From Rikenella microfusus (GTDB lineage: Bacteria; Bacteroidota; Bacteroidia; Bacteroidales; VadinHA17), in assembly GCA_020722575.1 (NCBI GenBank), contig DYKN01000009.1, forward strand, positions 22,701-86,700: 64,000 nucleotides of DNA. Direction: 5' to 3'. This document shows, in pieces, positions 45,251 to 54,874 of this stretch. A model generated the notes under the pieces. It had not been told where the DNA came from, did no database searches, and saw only the letters and a list, made by a program, of their open reading frames with translations. The translations under genes and the position numbers were made by a program. Position 1 is the stretch's first letter; the number at the start of each line of letters is the position of its first letter.

Positions 45251-46399
45251 CTATTGCCTGTTGCGACGGCGCCATTCGGCAGCGACAGCCTCTACAAATG
45301 GCTTTATGTGTCTGAAAAACATTTTATAACCACTACATAAATAATTTAACCCGGGCTCTCCGTCGGGAGTGGTTATGAATCTGTTTTTCGGGCATTCACC
45401 ATTACACATTTCAAGCACATCGCATTCTCTGCAATATTTAGGAAGCGTTTCATATTTCGCTTTGCCAAATTGCTTTTGTGTCTCTGAATTCAACATATCC
45501 GACAAGGATATCTCCTTAATATTGCCAACAAAATGCCCGTCATCCACAAAATGGTCGCATGAATAAAAATCTCCATTCATTTCAAGCACGGGAACTCCGC
45601 CGCATACTTTTTTAAATATGCATAAAGTATGCTCCTGTCCGAATGCGGGCCTTACTGCTTCCTCAAAGATCTGTATCTTAATCCTGCCAATGTCTTTCTC
45701 AACCCACTCGTCAAAAATCTCACAAAGGAAACGACCGAATGCTCCTGAACCGACTGAAATTTCGTCAACACCTCCCGGTACTGAAGAGTCCCTGATAACC
45801 AGAGGCAGAAAAGTTATAAACTGTGCACCGATACTACTGAAAAAGCGGTAAACTTCCAGAGGTCTTCCAGCATTGAAGGAACTTACGACGCATAGTATTT
45901 CATTTCTTATGTTATATTTCTGGAGCAACCTGTAACCTTCCATGACCTTGCTGAAAGTCGGCCGACCACCTGCTGTTACCCTGAACCGGTTATGCAATTC
46001 TTCCGGACCATCAATACTTATCCCGACATAAAAATTGTATGCAGACAGAAACTTGCACCACTTATCATCAAGAAGTGATCCGTTAGTCTGGATCCCATTA
46101 AAAATTGTATATCCTGCGGGTCTATGTTTTTCCTGAATTTCACCAGCCTTTTTGAAGAAGTCGATTCCTGCGAGCATGGGTTCACCGCCATGCCATGAAA
46201 AGAAAACATCCGGGCCCGCTGCGGCTTCAATATGACTGATAATATATTTTTCAAGAATATTTTTCGGCATCACGGCCACTCGCTGCATTTCCCCAACCTT
46301 ACCTTTATCAAGATAGTAACAATACCGGCAGCGGAAATTGCATTTAGCCCCAACTGGCTTTACGAAAACCTGAAAATCATTAAGGTCACCGCCGACCAT
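45251..46399 (-). CDS. Anaerobic sulfatase-maturase-type radical SAM/SPASM protein
   Basis: Anaerobic sulfatase maturases convert a cysteine or serine in type I sulfatases to formylglycine. The product, of about 382 residues, has the radical SAM cluster motif CNFRCRYC (cysteines at about 20, 24 and 27), an early FVKPVGAKC segment, ISIDGPEELHNRFR, and the C-terminal cysteine-rich region CGGVPVLEMNGDFYSCDHF and CRECDVLEMCNGECPKNRF. I use the ATG at 46399; an upstream TTG at 46432 adds a hydrophobic stretch not seen in the family. No sulfatase is encoded in the window, so its target is elsewhere. Confidence 0.88.
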   Translation of the reverse strand: MVGGDLNDFQVFVKPVGAKCNFRCRYCYYLDKGKVGEMQRVAVMPKNILEKYIISHIEAAAGPDVFFSWHGGEPMLAGIDFFKKAGEIQEKHRPAGYTIFNGIQTNGSLLDDKWCKFLSAYNFYVGISIDGPEELHNRFRVTAGGRPTFSKVMEGYRLLQKYNIRNEILCVVSSFNAGRPLEVYRFFSSIGAQFITFLPLVIRDSSVPGGVDEISVGSGAFGRFLCEIFDEWVEKDIGRIKIQIFEEAVRPAFGQEHTLCIFKKVCGGVPVLEMNGDFYSCDHFVDDGHFVGNIKEISLSDMLNSETQKQFGKAKYETLPKYCRECDVLEMCNGECPKNRFITTPDGEPGLNYLCSGYKMFFRHIKPFVEAVAAEWRRRNRQ

Positions 46400-46663
46400 T
46401 GCACTGATTAAATTAAAGAAAGCAAGATACAAAAAACTGAAAAGGAAATAAAATAATTACAGGGAAAACCAGTAATTCAATTTTACCCAGCAGGCTTATC
46501 GTCTATCGCCGAAGGAGAAGTCACAAGTCTTGAAGTAATATAAACAGGCTGCCCTTATGTCGTTCTCAGTGACTTAACCGCATCCTGTATATTTTGGTTT
46601 TCAACCTTTTTAAGCGTTGTGATTAAGAAAATTCCTGAACAAAAGTAATTCTCCTTCGCAGGT

Positions 46664-47110
46664 TCAATAAAGAACTCCTGACAAGTACAGAAGAGCAATA
46701 ATAATTATTGTCAGTGATGAGACTCCAATCGGAAACCACACAGGTGCTATCCATGGTTTGGGTATCAAGAAAAGCACGTCAATGGTTTTAAATGATGGAG
46801 GCCATTTAATGAGAATATAGAGTGAAAGATAATAGAACAGGTCCCAGAAGGCAAAAGTCCAGAGGAAAAAGACACCCCTTTCAATCCATGTTGTACCAGT
46901 TAGCAGAGCAATTACCGCAAGCATAATAATTGTAGCCGCCTCACGTGTCATTTCCACTTTAAGATACCATGGATCGATTCTGTCAATAGCCTCTTTATTT
47001 GAATCAGCATCAAGAATTCCAATTGCTTTACGCAGATAAACCACAACCACCCCTTCGAGGTGGGCCATGGCTATTCCGAATACGGCAAGAAGAGAAAGTT
47101 TCAGCAGCAT
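46664..47110 (-). CDS. Small multi-pass membrane protein, unknown function
   Basis: The 148-residue product has four predicted membrane helices (about 3-20, 55-75, 78-100, 125-146). I do not recognise a named family. It contains the segments LEGVVVVYLRK and FAFWDLFYYLSLYILIKWP. It is on the same strand as the diacylglycerol kinase gene, with 65 bp between. About 230 bp without a gene separates it from the radical SAM gene on its left. Confidence 0.6.
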   Translation of the reverse strand: MLLKLSLLAVFGIAMAHLEGVVVVYLRKAIGILDADSNKEAIDRIDPWYLKVEMTREAATIIMLAVIALLTGTTWIERGVFFLWTFAFWDLFYYLSLYILIKWPPSFKTIDVLFLIPKPWIAPVWFPIGVSSLTIIIIALLYLSGVLY

Positions 47111-47175
47111 ATCAGAATATTTTTATTACAAATTTACAGGTTTTAATGGAGAATTCCTGCTTCCAAACAGCCTCT

Positions 47176-47580
47176 CTATAACCCGAAATATCTTAGAATA
47201 GCCGGGATAAAAACTATAAGTCCGGTAATTACTGAAATTATTGCTGCTATCAATACTCCAGCAGCCGCTGCATCTTTAGCATCCCTGATATTTATATTCT
47301 TTTTTTCCGTAATTGCATCCCCAAGATGCTCGATAGCAGTATTAAAGCATTCACTCGTCAGTACAAGGCCTGAAACAAGTATTACTGCAATCCAGCTTCC
47401 ACCTGAAATCTTAAAGATAACACCAGCTGCAATCACAAGCAAAAATATAATTAACTGTATTCTGAAATTTTTTTCAAACCTGATTACCACCCGGATACCA
47501 TTGAAAGCATTCTTAAAGCTGTTAACTCTGTTCTTGATACGAGCAGAAAGCCTTTTATCAGAATTTTCAGTTTCTTTCAT
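47176..47580 (-). CDS. Diacylglycerol kinase/undecaprenol kinase family protein
   Basis: DgkA-type enzymes phosphorylate membrane lipids, either diacylglycerol or undecaprenol in Gram-positive-type members. The 134 residues have three membrane helices with an N-terminal amphipathic stretch (RVNSFKNAFNGIRVVIRFEKNFRIQ) and the signature SECFNTAIEHLGDAIT at about 77-92. It is 11 bp downstream of the phosphatase gene and on the same strand. Confidence 0.9.
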   Translation of the reverse strand: MKETENSDKRLSARIKNRVNSFKNAFNGIRVVIRFEKNFRIQLIIFLLVIAAGVIFKISGGSWIAVILVSGLVLTSECFNTAIEHLGDAITEKKNINIRDAKDAAAAGVLIAAIISVITGLIVFIPAILRYFGL

Positions 47581-47591
47581 TATTCCAGATT

Positions 47592-48371
47592 TTATTTATC
47601 AAGTAGCTTGCTTCTAAGAGCTTCATATTTTGACATATCAAATCCCGATACGGAAAGATATCCTGCAATGCCACCATAATGTTTTTCAACTCTATCAATT
47701 ACCGTTTCAATATTCTCTCTTCTCAGGGTAATTGCATCCAGTATAGCACTTGCAGGGAAAAACCCAAATGAAAAAAACTTCCTGATTATTAGTCTTTTTC
47801 TAAAATATGGCAATAAATAATCATTCGACATCATGAAATTGTCAACGATTTCTTTCCAACTGCATCCGGCTATCATCTGCAGGAGAGCACAGATTATACC
47901 GGTTCTGTCTTTGCCTGCCCTGCAATGGATAAGGATTGGTGTGAAATCGTCGGTAAACAGTATTTGTGCAATTATTTTCAGAACAGGTTTTGACGATTCA
48001 AGAATCTCTCCATACAATTCCTCTATCACTTTTTGAACGGCTTCCTCCTGCTTCCCCTGCAATATTAGAGGTTTTAACCTTTCACGGGTAACCTGTTCAA
48101 AGTCAAGTGGAAGGGATAATAAATTGATTCCCGGAATACATTTTTTCCTTTTACTATACTCTCCAGGAGCCCGGAGATCAATAATTGTCCTTATACCAAG
48201 CTGATGAAGTTTCTTAATATCCTTCCTGCTTATCCTGTCGGGGTGAGCTGACCTGTAAACAAGTCCTTTTTTCAAAGGAATACCATCGGCAGTACAGATA
48301 TTACCAGCATCTCTAAAATTAAGAATAGACCTGATCCCTAAATCATATATAGTATTGCTCTTATGTTGCAT
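47592..48371 (-). CDS. Tyrosine-protein phosphatase family protein
   Basis: The 259-residue protein has the CX5R active site in HCRAGKDRTG (Cys about 146) and an N-terminal RSILNFRDAGN motif typical of tyrosine phosphatases of the Ptp family from bacteria (DSP-like). It has no signal peptide. It lies 1 bp from the metallophosphoesterase gene and 11 bp before the diacylglycerol kinase gene, all on the minus strand. The natural substrate is unknown; a role in phosphoinositide or protein dephosphorylation cannot be separated from sequence. Confidence 0.88.
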   Translation of the reverse strand: MQHKSNTIYDLGIRSILNFRDAGNICTADGIPLKKGLVYRSAHPDRISRKDIKKLHQLGIRTIIDLRAPGEYSKRKKCIPGINLLSLPLDFEQVTRERLKPLILQGKQEEAVQKVIEELYGEILESSKPVLKIIAQILFTDDFTPILIHCRAGKDRTGIICALLQMIAGCSWKEIVDNFMMSNDYLLPYFRKRLIIRKFFSFGFFPASAILDAITLRRENIETVIDRVEKHYGGIAGYLSVSGFDMSKYEALRSKLLDK

Positions 48372-48372
48372 T

Positions 48373-49272
48373 TCACGGTTTTACTTCCCAGCCATAATCA
48401 ATAAATTTCCAGTTAAAATCATTTCCCTTAACGGTAATCAGCAGAAATCCTTCTTCATCACCCCTGTAAGGACCTCTCCACCAGTTGCCCGAAATAGCAC
48501 CACCGGTGATAAATCTTATGCCGTCAATATAAATATCCTCGACCATATGGAGATGCCCCTGCAATACAAGCTTAAGATTGTGCCTGCTGAATTGATTCAG
48601 TACTTCTCTGGAATTTACAACCACCAAGCCCGAATCATTTGAAGCGGTTGAATATCTATATATCTGAGAATTTACCGTAATGAACGGGATATGCGTTACA
48701 ATAATAATTGGAGTAATTGTATCAGTTTTCTGCAGTTCCTCTTTTATCCAATCCATCTGGACACTGTCAATCAGTCCGATATAGCTATCTTTACCAGTAT
48801 CCTCAACTGAATTGAGTATAAAAAATTTCCATCCTTTATGATCAAATGTGTAATATGATCTACCAAGTCTCTTTTCAAACATCTTCTCTCCGTACTCCGG
48901 ATGCAAGGGATCGGCTCCGCTGCGTTTATATATTCCATACAACTCATGATTACCCATTGTATTGTAAACCGGAGCATTTATTCCCTTTGCGGTTTCAATA
49001 TAAAGGTTATAAAGCGAATCTGCAAAAGTATATCTCTGTCCAAGTGCATCCATCACAAGATCTCCTCCGGTAATAACAAAGGCAGGTTTAAGCCGGTTGG
49101 CCTCTTCAATTGCTTTCTTAAAGCCCGGAACAGCATTTCTTTCATACGTTAGATGAATGTCTGTCATAAAAACAAAGGAGAATGAGTCCCTTTTTCCCCT
49201 GCTACATGAAGCAAGAAAAAGAATATGTGTTATAATAACACTTACAACCAATAAATAAAATGTCCTTTTCAT
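48373..49272 (-). CDS. Calcineurin-like metallophosphoesterase lipoprotein
   Basis: The 299 residues start with a lipoprotein signal (LASC, cysteine at about 23). Metallophosphoesterase motifs follow in order: MTDIHLT (about 36), GGDLVMD (about 69), GNHELYG (about 106), VTHIPF (about 193) and GHLHMVED (about 239). It would act on phosphate esters or phosphodiesters in the periplasm. It is 1 bp from the tyrosine phosphatase gene and on the same strand, so the two are likely co-transcribed. Confidence 0.9.
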   Translation of the reverse strand: MKRTFYLLVVSVIITHILFLASCSRGKRDSFSFVFMTDIHLTYERNAVPGFKKAIEEANRLKPAFVITGGDLVMDALGQRYTFADSLYNLYIETAKGINAPVYNTMGNHELYGIYKRSGADPLHPEYGEKMFEKRLGRSYYTFDHKGWKFFILNSVEDTGKDSYIGLIDSVQMDWIKEELQKTDTITPIIIVTHIPFITVNSQIYRYSTASNDSGLVVVNSREVLNQFSRHNLKLVLQGHLHMVEDIYIDGIRFITGGAISGNWWRGPYRGDEEGFLLITVKGNDFNWKFIDYGWEVKP

Positions 49273-49468
49273 GGATTTTAATTTTTCAAACTAAGTTGAG
49301 AAATATTTTTGAAATTACCTTATTTGTAGAAAAGTTTTATCCTAACTCGGGATTAACGGGTTAATCAGTTACTCTATTGAAAGATCACGCATAATCATAA
49401 TCAAGTATTTACCTGAAACTATTATTTTGACAGGTCGCTCCTATTGGTAATTTTCGTAAAATTTAAAA

Positions 49469-49690
49469 TCATAAATTGTGAAAGTAAAACCAGCCGGGGA
49501 CAAATTTTTTAAGTTCAGCCTTTTTAAAATCAATTAAAACATCAGAGAAATTGTTACGCATTTTTTGAATAATATCAAAAGGGCGTACGAAATTATACAT
49601 ATAACCATTAGAATCAATTTATTCATTCTTTTTTACATAAACCACAGCAGGGAAAAAATAGTGTTTAAAACTACCAACTATAATATTCAT
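49469..49690 (-). pseudogene. Small reading frame interrupted by one in-frame TAA
   Basis: Read on the minus strand, this is a 73-codon frame from ATG at 49690 to a TGA at 49469-49471. One internal TAA falls at codon 24. The upstream 23 codons (start MNIIVGSFKHYFFPAVVYVK) and the downstream 49 codons (containing FVRPFDIIQKMRNNFSD and ELKKFVPGWFYFHNL) are in the same frame and look protein-like. This suggests a small gene that has acquired a nonsense mutation, although chance cannot be ruled out in AT-rich DNA. The rest of the 49273-49700 interval shows nothing I can support. Confidence 0.35.
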
Positions 49691-49700
49691 TATGAGAATA

Positions 49701-50648
49701 TTACATCTTTACAAACCTGTAAAATTCTATTCCACTAACTCCCTTGACTTTAAGAAAATATACTCCCGATGCCAGATGACCGATATAGATTCTCATTTCT
49801 AAGAACTCTACATTACCTATTTGCATTATTTTTACTCCTGCCAGGTTGTACAGTTCTATTTCCGTTTTATCTGATAAGCCTGAAACGTTAAGGTACTCCC
49901 CGGCCGGAACCGGATAAAAAACAACAGCCCTTTCTTTGAGTTTATTGCTTTCTGCTTTAAGAACATCGGTTAATTCTATCTGTCCAGCTTCTGAAGTTTC
50001 TGTCCATGAACCATAAATTGTCCCGCATATTTCATCTGTGAGCGTCCTTGCTTCTATTTTATCAATAGCAGTGCCAGATGGACAAACCACTATAAAATCA
50101 CCTGTCACAGGGTCAGAATGTGAGGCTGAAACAGGAGTATTTGCAGACCATGCAAGGATAATATATTTATAATCTATTGAATAAATTGAGGATGCAATAA
50201 GTTTACCTGTAAGATTGAAAGCTGAAGTTATTGACTCCGCTGATGGCAGAGAGACGCTCTGGTAATTCTCAGTATAGTCCGGACCAAGTCTGTCGCGGTA
50301 GGAGGCAACTGTTGAGTTATTATTTCCACGAAGATAGGCAATCCAGAACCGGGATTCAATAACCGGGTTCCCTGTAACCAGAGGACCTGATGAATATGAG
50401 TTTGTTGTAATATAACTGCCTGTAACATGATTCCAGCAGTTATATTGTGATGAACCATTATAAAGTCTGTACCTTGCATCTACCGATTCATAACCGGTAA
50501 GCTTCATGAGAACTGCCCCGCGAGAGGACTGATCAGAAATATCAACATAGGCCGGACGTAAAACCACCGAAGCCGTTTGCTGGTAAACCTCAGGCACAAA
50601 AACCATAAAAAGTATACCAGTGACAATTAATAAATTATACTTATTCAT
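49701..50648 (-). CDS. Secreted protein with type IX secretion C-terminal sorting domain
   Basis: The product of about 315 residues has a signal peptide (MNKYNLLIVTGILFMVFVP start) and a C-terminal T9SS type A sorting domain (about the last 75 residues: FYPVPAGEYLNVSGL, LYNLAGVKIMQI, LASGVYFLKVKG, then a final FYRFVKM). The middle part (about 30-220) has no family I can name. I chose the ATG at 50648 over one at 50690 because it gives a cleaner signal peptide. It should be exported by the Bacteroidetes type IX machinery to the cell surface or medium. Confidence 0.85.
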   Translation of the reverse strand: MNKYNLLIVTGILFMVFVPEVYQQTASVVLRPAYVDISDQSSRGAVLMKLTGYESVDARYRLYNGSSQYNCWNHVTGSYITTNSYSSGPLVTGNPVIESRFWIAYLRGNNNSTVASYRDRLGPDYTENYQSVSLPSAESITSAFNLTGKLIASSIYSIDYKYIILAWSANTPVSASHSDPVTGDFIVVCPSGTAIDKIEARTLTDEICGTIYGSWTETSEAGQIELTDVLKAESNKLKERAVVFYPVPAGEYLNVSGLSDKTEIELYNLAGVKIMQIGNVEFLEMRIYIGHLASGVYFLKVKGVSGIEFYRFVKM

Positions 50649-50732
50649 ATAAACCAGTATTGAAAATGCAGCTATCAAAAAATTCCACACCTAAATTAAT
50701 AAAATTAATTTGAAAATTATCACAATCCGATT

Positions 50733-50763
50733 TTTGAAAAATTTTGACCATAAACTATCTTTG
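50733..50763 (+). promoter_or_regulatory. Bacteroidetes-type promoter for the ZIP transporter gene
   Basis: TTTG at 50733-50736, a 19-bp spacer, and TATCTTTG at 50756-50763 match the -33 and -7 consensus exactly. The ATG of the transporter is at 50826. Confidence 0.7.
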
Positions 50764-50825
50764 CTCAAACAGGATAAAACGAAATTTCTCGAAAAGAATT
50801 AGGGATTAAATTAAGATTCATAGCC

Positions 50826-51641
50826 ATGAAAATAGATTTTTTACTTGAATACAATCCTGTATTGCTTGCTCTTATCGCAACTTTGTTTACTTTTTTTATT
50901 ACCGCATTAGGGGCATCAATGGTTTTTTTCTTCAAGACCATCGACAAAAAAATATTAAATTCAATGCTGGGCTTTGCGGCAGGTGTAATGATTGCAGCCA
51001 GTTTCTGGTCGCTTCTTAAACCTGCGATGGAAATTGCCGAGCAGCATGGCACATTACCATGGATCCCGGCTCTGATTGGTTTCTTAAGTGGTGGAGCATT
51101 TTTGTTCATTATTGATAAACTATTACCCCATCTACACATGGGGTTATCAACCGATAATGCTGAAGGAATAAAAACATCATGGCAGAGAAGTGTTTTACTC
51201 GTGCTTGCAATAACCCTTCACAACATTCCTGAAGGACTTGCGGTTGGTGTTGCTTTTGGAGCACTTGCTAATAATCCCGATACAGCAATGCTTTCAGGAG
51301 CAATTGCGCTGGCAATAGGAATTGGTTTACAGAATTTCCCTGAAGGTGCTGCCGTCTCAATTCCTCTCAGAAGAGAAGGATTTTCAAGAATGAAGGCGTT
51401 TTATTACGGCCAGATGTCAGGTATTGTTGAACCAATTGCTGGAGTTCTTGGAGCATATCTTGTACTGACAATTACGCCTTTGCTCCCTTATGCCTTATCC
51501 TTTGCAGCTGGCGCAATGATATTTGTTGTGGTCGAAGAATTAATACCTGAATCTCAAAGAGGTAATGAAACCGATTTATCAACTGCTGGTGCTATGGTAG
51601 GATTTGCTGTAATGATGCTACTTGATGTCGCCCTGGGATAG
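50826..51641 (+). CDS. ZIP family divalent metal transporter (GufA-like)
   Basis: ZIP transporters move zinc or related divalent ions into the cytoplasm. The 271 residues have about eight membrane helices and the metal-site motifs [14 protein letters not shown] (about 136-149) and [13 protein letters not shown] (about 172-184), the pair that forms the binuclear centre in the GufA group. A clear promoter lies about 60 bp upstream. The metal specificity cannot be read from sequence. Confidence 0.92.
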   Translation: MKIDFLLEYNPVLLALIATLFTFFITALGASMVFFFKTIDKKILNSMLGFAAGVMIAASFWSLLKPAMEIAEQHGTLPWIPALIGFLSGGAFLFIIDKLLPHLHMGLSTDNAEGIKTSWQRSVLLVLAITLHNIPEGLAVGVAFGALANNPDTAMLSGAIALAIGIGLQNFPEGAAVSIPLRREGFSRMKAFYYGQMSGIVEPIAGVLGAYLVLTITPLLPYALSFAAGAMIFVVVEELIPESQRGNETDLSTAGAMVGFAVMMLLDVALG

Positions 51642-51723
51642 TAATGAATAAACACATATTCACTTCCTTCTTTCAGTATCCAATGAATTACCTGTTAAAT
51701 CGAAGAATATTGATTAAAAATAT

Positions 51724-51731
51724 TAACTTTG
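51724..51731 (+). promoter_or_regulatory. -7 element upstream of the dynamin-like gene
   Basis: TAACTTTG matches TAnnTTTG exactly and lies about 80 bp before the ATG at 51813. No matching -33 element is seen at the right distance. Confidence 0.4.
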
Positions 51732-51812
51732 CAATGGTGATGGGGTTCACCTTAACCGTCTGAAAATGACTGATAACTCCTGTTTTTTAAATCCTGAAAA
51801 ATCAGTCATTAA

Positions 51813-53546
51813 ATGTCAAAATCAGATTCAATAAAATCAGACATTGAAATTCTCAAGCAGATTGCCAGAAAGCTTAATGAACAAGAGATTATTAATTCTC
51901 TTGATGAAGTCTCACGAAAGATATCCTCAAAGCTTTTCTACCTCGTTGTTGTGGGTTTATTCAAACGGGGTAAATCATCAGTCATAAATGCCCTTACAGG
52001 TAAAGAGCTTGCTCCCGTTTCGATAACTCCTACCACTTCAGTTATTACTTTTTTTCACTATGCCCCGGAAACCAGAGTAGAAGTGATATTAAAAGGAGGA
52101 AGACATTATACTATATCACCTGAAGATGTTACATATTATATCTCAGAAGAGTATAACCCCAAAAACAAGAAGGAGGTTGACTGTGTTAGAATATTTACCA
52201 ACTCTCCTCTGCTTGAGAATCTTATACTTGTCGATACTCCTGGAATAGGCTCACTATTCAGTCACAATACTGCAACCACTATTGATTTTCTACCAAAAAT
52301 TGATGCTGCTCTTTTTGTCATGAGTGCCGATCTCCCAATTAGCCAGGCCGATGAAGAAATACTCAGGCAAATACAGGAGTCTGTTCCAAAAGTCGTCTTC
52401 GTACTTAACAAATCAGACCTTCTCTGTAATGAAGATCTTGAAAAAATGGTTAATTACAACATTAATATGCTGAAAAATATTCTCAATAAAAGCATCAATG
52501 AAATTATTCTTATTCCTGTTTCGGCAAGAGAATATTTCAGCTCTCATAAACATGCAGGAGAGGAGGATGACCCTGGAAATATAAAATTTCTTAGAGAGAC
52601 AATTATAAAGAAAATAACCGGAGAGAAAGAAGAAATCATTACATCTCGAAGTATTAAATTACTTCTATCGTTTTCAGAACATCTTCATACGCTTCTTAAG
52701 GTCAGGGCCGATACACTTCAGATGCCTCTTAATGAGCTTGAGAAAAAACGCGAGTCTATGCAGAAATCAATCGAATACCTTTCTGGCGGAAAAGTTGATT
52801 TTGATGCAGTAGTGATTAACAGGGTTCAACAGTTGATTAAAAAAGTCACTGATATAACAGAAAATAAAAGAAAAGAACTTGAAGAACAGATAAATAATAC
52901 TTTAATAGTAAATTCCCGGGAGGCATGGAAGAAAATCATTGAAACGGATGCCAATAGTTTTTCAAAAATGCTTTCCGATAAAATTATCATAGAATATGAA
53001 AACCTTAAAAATGAACTAGAGGAATCAGTAAAGGAAGAATTCAGAAATATCCTGCTCCTGTACAGTACGATCTCTCAATCGTTCATCCAGGAAATTGTAA
53101 AACAGATGAAGGAAGTTCTGGGTATCAATATTGAAGGCATAATTTCTACTTTTGATATGGATGTTTATTCCTCATTTTATTTTAAAACCGAAACCAATTA
53201 TAATGTTCCATCAATAAAGAAAAATATTTTTTACAAAATCCTTCCTGAGTTTATTATAAAAAGAAAAATAATAAAGCAGATTTATCGCAATTGCATTGAA
53301 CTTATAAATCCCAATGCAGGTAAAATGCGCAGTGATCTTGATTATAAGATCAGCGAATCGTACAGAAAATTCAAATACAACTTCGACCAGAAGCTATTTG
53401 ATCTCCTTCACAGCCTTAAGAAACTAATTGATGAAAGCATAGAGTTTAAATCGTCTATAAATCAGGATATTGAATTTACCTTAAAAACAATTAAGCTCGA
53501 AATGGATTCTATTGAGAATATACGAAAACATTATCTATATCAATAA
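51813..53546 (+). CDS. Dynamin-family GTPase
   Basis: Bacterial dynamin-like proteins hydrolyse GTP and remodel membranes. The 577 residues have a complete GTPase domain: P-loop GLFKRGKS (about 48-55), a switch-I threonine in ITPTTSV, DTPGIGSLFS (about 143), and NKSD (about 199). A long helical region follows (about 270-577) with coiled-coil segments, as in the family. I see no clear membrane-spanning paddle. It is followed by a small helical protein gene. The role in this organism is unknown. Confidence 0.88.
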   Translation: MSKSDSIKSDIEILKQIARKLNEQEIINSLDEVSRKISSKLFYLVVVGLFKRGKSSVINALTGKELAPVSITPTTSVITFFHYAPETRVEVILKGGRHYTISPEDVTYYISEEYNPKNKKEVDCVRIFTNSPLLENLILVDTPGIGSLFSHNTATTIDFLPKIDAALFVMSADLPISQADEEILRQIQESVPKVVFVLNKSDLLCNEDLEKMVNYNINMLKNILNKSINEIILIPVSAREYFSSHKHAGEEDDPGNIKFLRETIIKKITGEKEEIITSRSIKLLLSFSEHLHTLLKVRADTLQMPLNELEKKRESMQKSIEYLSGGKVDFDAVVINRVQQLIKKVTDITENKRKELEEQINNTLIVNSREAWKKIIETDANSFSKMLSDKIIIEYENLKNELEESVKEEFRNILLLYSTISQSFIQEIVKQMKEVLGINIEGIISTFDMDVYSSFYFKTETNYNVPSIKKNIFYKILPEFIIKRKIIKQIYRNCIELINPNAGKMRSDLDYKISESYRKFKYNFDQKLFDLLHSLKKLIDESIEFKSSINQDIEFTLKTIKLEMDSIENIRKHYLYQ

Positions 53547-53698
53547 CTTTTTTAACCTTTAATAATTTTTATGAAGAATGAGGTAAAGCATAAATTAAAA
53601 AAGAATTTTTGAATGATTTTAAACCTCTTCCTTATATCAGGAAAAAAGAATTTCCCGCGTGATATAATGAAATTAACTTTAAATTTAACGGGCACACA

Positions 53699-54112
53699 AT
53701 GAAATCAAAGAAGATAAAACTTTCTGAGAATCACAAAAGGTCTTTAACATCAGCTCTAACCATTATTGAGAAAATGCTATTTGATCTTGAAATATCATTA
53801 ACCTGCCAGCAGAAAGGTTGTTGCTATGAAGTTGAAAAAGATATGAGTGATGAAATAATCCAGAAAAATATGGAAGTTATCAACGAAGTCCGAAAGAATC
53901 TTTGCCTTCTTGCAACAAAATATGGTACTGGAAAATCCAGACAGAGTCTCAGAAAGGTGGTAAATACCATAAAAACCCGTATCTGGGAAATTCTGATGGA
54001 TATGAGACCCGGAAAACAGAAAGGATTCGGGGAATTCCCTGCTGAACTGGCTGATGAATACAGCCGCGATATTGATTATCTTCTTTCGATTACCGAAAAA
54101 ATATCTGTATGA
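53699..54112 (+). CDS. Small helical protein, unknown function
   Basis: The 137 residues are predicted mainly helical, with a cysteine cluster CQQKGCCYE at about 37-45. I do not recognise a family. No signal peptide or membrane segment is seen. It starts about 150 bp after the dynamin-like gene on the same strand and may be co-transcribed. Confidence 0.6.
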   Translation: MKSKKIKLSENHKRSLTSALTIIEKMLFDLEISLTCQQKGCCYEVEKDMSDEIIQKNMEVINEVRKNLCLLATKYGTGKSRQSLRKVVNTIKTRIWEILMDMRPGKQKGFGEFPAELADEYSRDIDYLLSITEKISV

Positions 54113-54118
54113 TAAGAT

Positions 54119-54794
54119 TCAGGACTTAATCTTCTGAAAAACCTCCAGTAGTTTTGTGCGGTAAAACTCTGTTATTTGAGCTTCATGCTCACCTATGGGT
54201 TTAAACGGAATAAGATCAATTACTTCCTCTGCTGATAGTCCAGATTTATACATTAAATCAAGGCCGGCAATAATCGTTTCAACAATCGATTTTCTGCTTT
54301 CCTCAACTGTCAAACCAATTTCGACTCCAATTTTTTCAAGTTCTTTCCAGAATCTGTTTCTTCTTATCTCCATCAAATCCTGTAGCAAACGCCACCGGGT
54401 TATAACCCTCGTTTATGTATGAAGTGGCGTTGGGGATCAATCTTGCAATGTTCTTAACATGAGATAATTTCAATGATAGCTTAGGCAGATTGATCTTTGG
54501 AGCCAGGGAAACAACAATTGCATCTGCGTTTACATCATTCTTAACCAGCTCGAGAGTATCCATAACCACTGGCGGGTGCAGAGCAATAAATACCACATCC
54601 TGACCAGCTGCAGTCTTAGCATCTGAGGATTCAACTTCAGGAAATTGTCTCTTCAGATTTGCCAGAACATCCGGATTGATATCTGTGACGACAATCCTTT
54701 TAAATTTCACATCTTTGTTCTTAAAACCCTGCAGAAGGATCTTTACAATCCTTCCAGCACCTATAAAACCTACAGAATTGATAATCATAAACAT
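54119..54794 (-). pseudogene. Pyrroline-5-carboxylate reductase-like gene, frameshifted
   Basis: The N-terminal part (54336-54794) carries the Rossmann motif VGFIGAGRI and a segment ARLIPNATSYINEGYNPVAF typical of ProC-like NADPH-dependent reductases. It stops at a TGA at codon 153. The C-terminal part (54119-54388) continues in the next frame with WKELEKIGVEIGL and a helical ETIIAGLDLMYKSG dimerisation region. The shift is +1 at about 54345, inside an A-rich stretch (AAGAAGAAACAG context). Read across the shift, the protein would be about 224 residues, close to but shorter than ProC. It may be a pseudogene or a sequencing error; either piece alone is incomplete. Confidence 0.75.
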
Positions 54795-54874
54795 TTATAA
54801 ATTTAACAATATAAATTTAGAATTTATTCCTCTCTATTTTTCGGTGCATATTTCATCAAAACTCTTGTTCCTTT

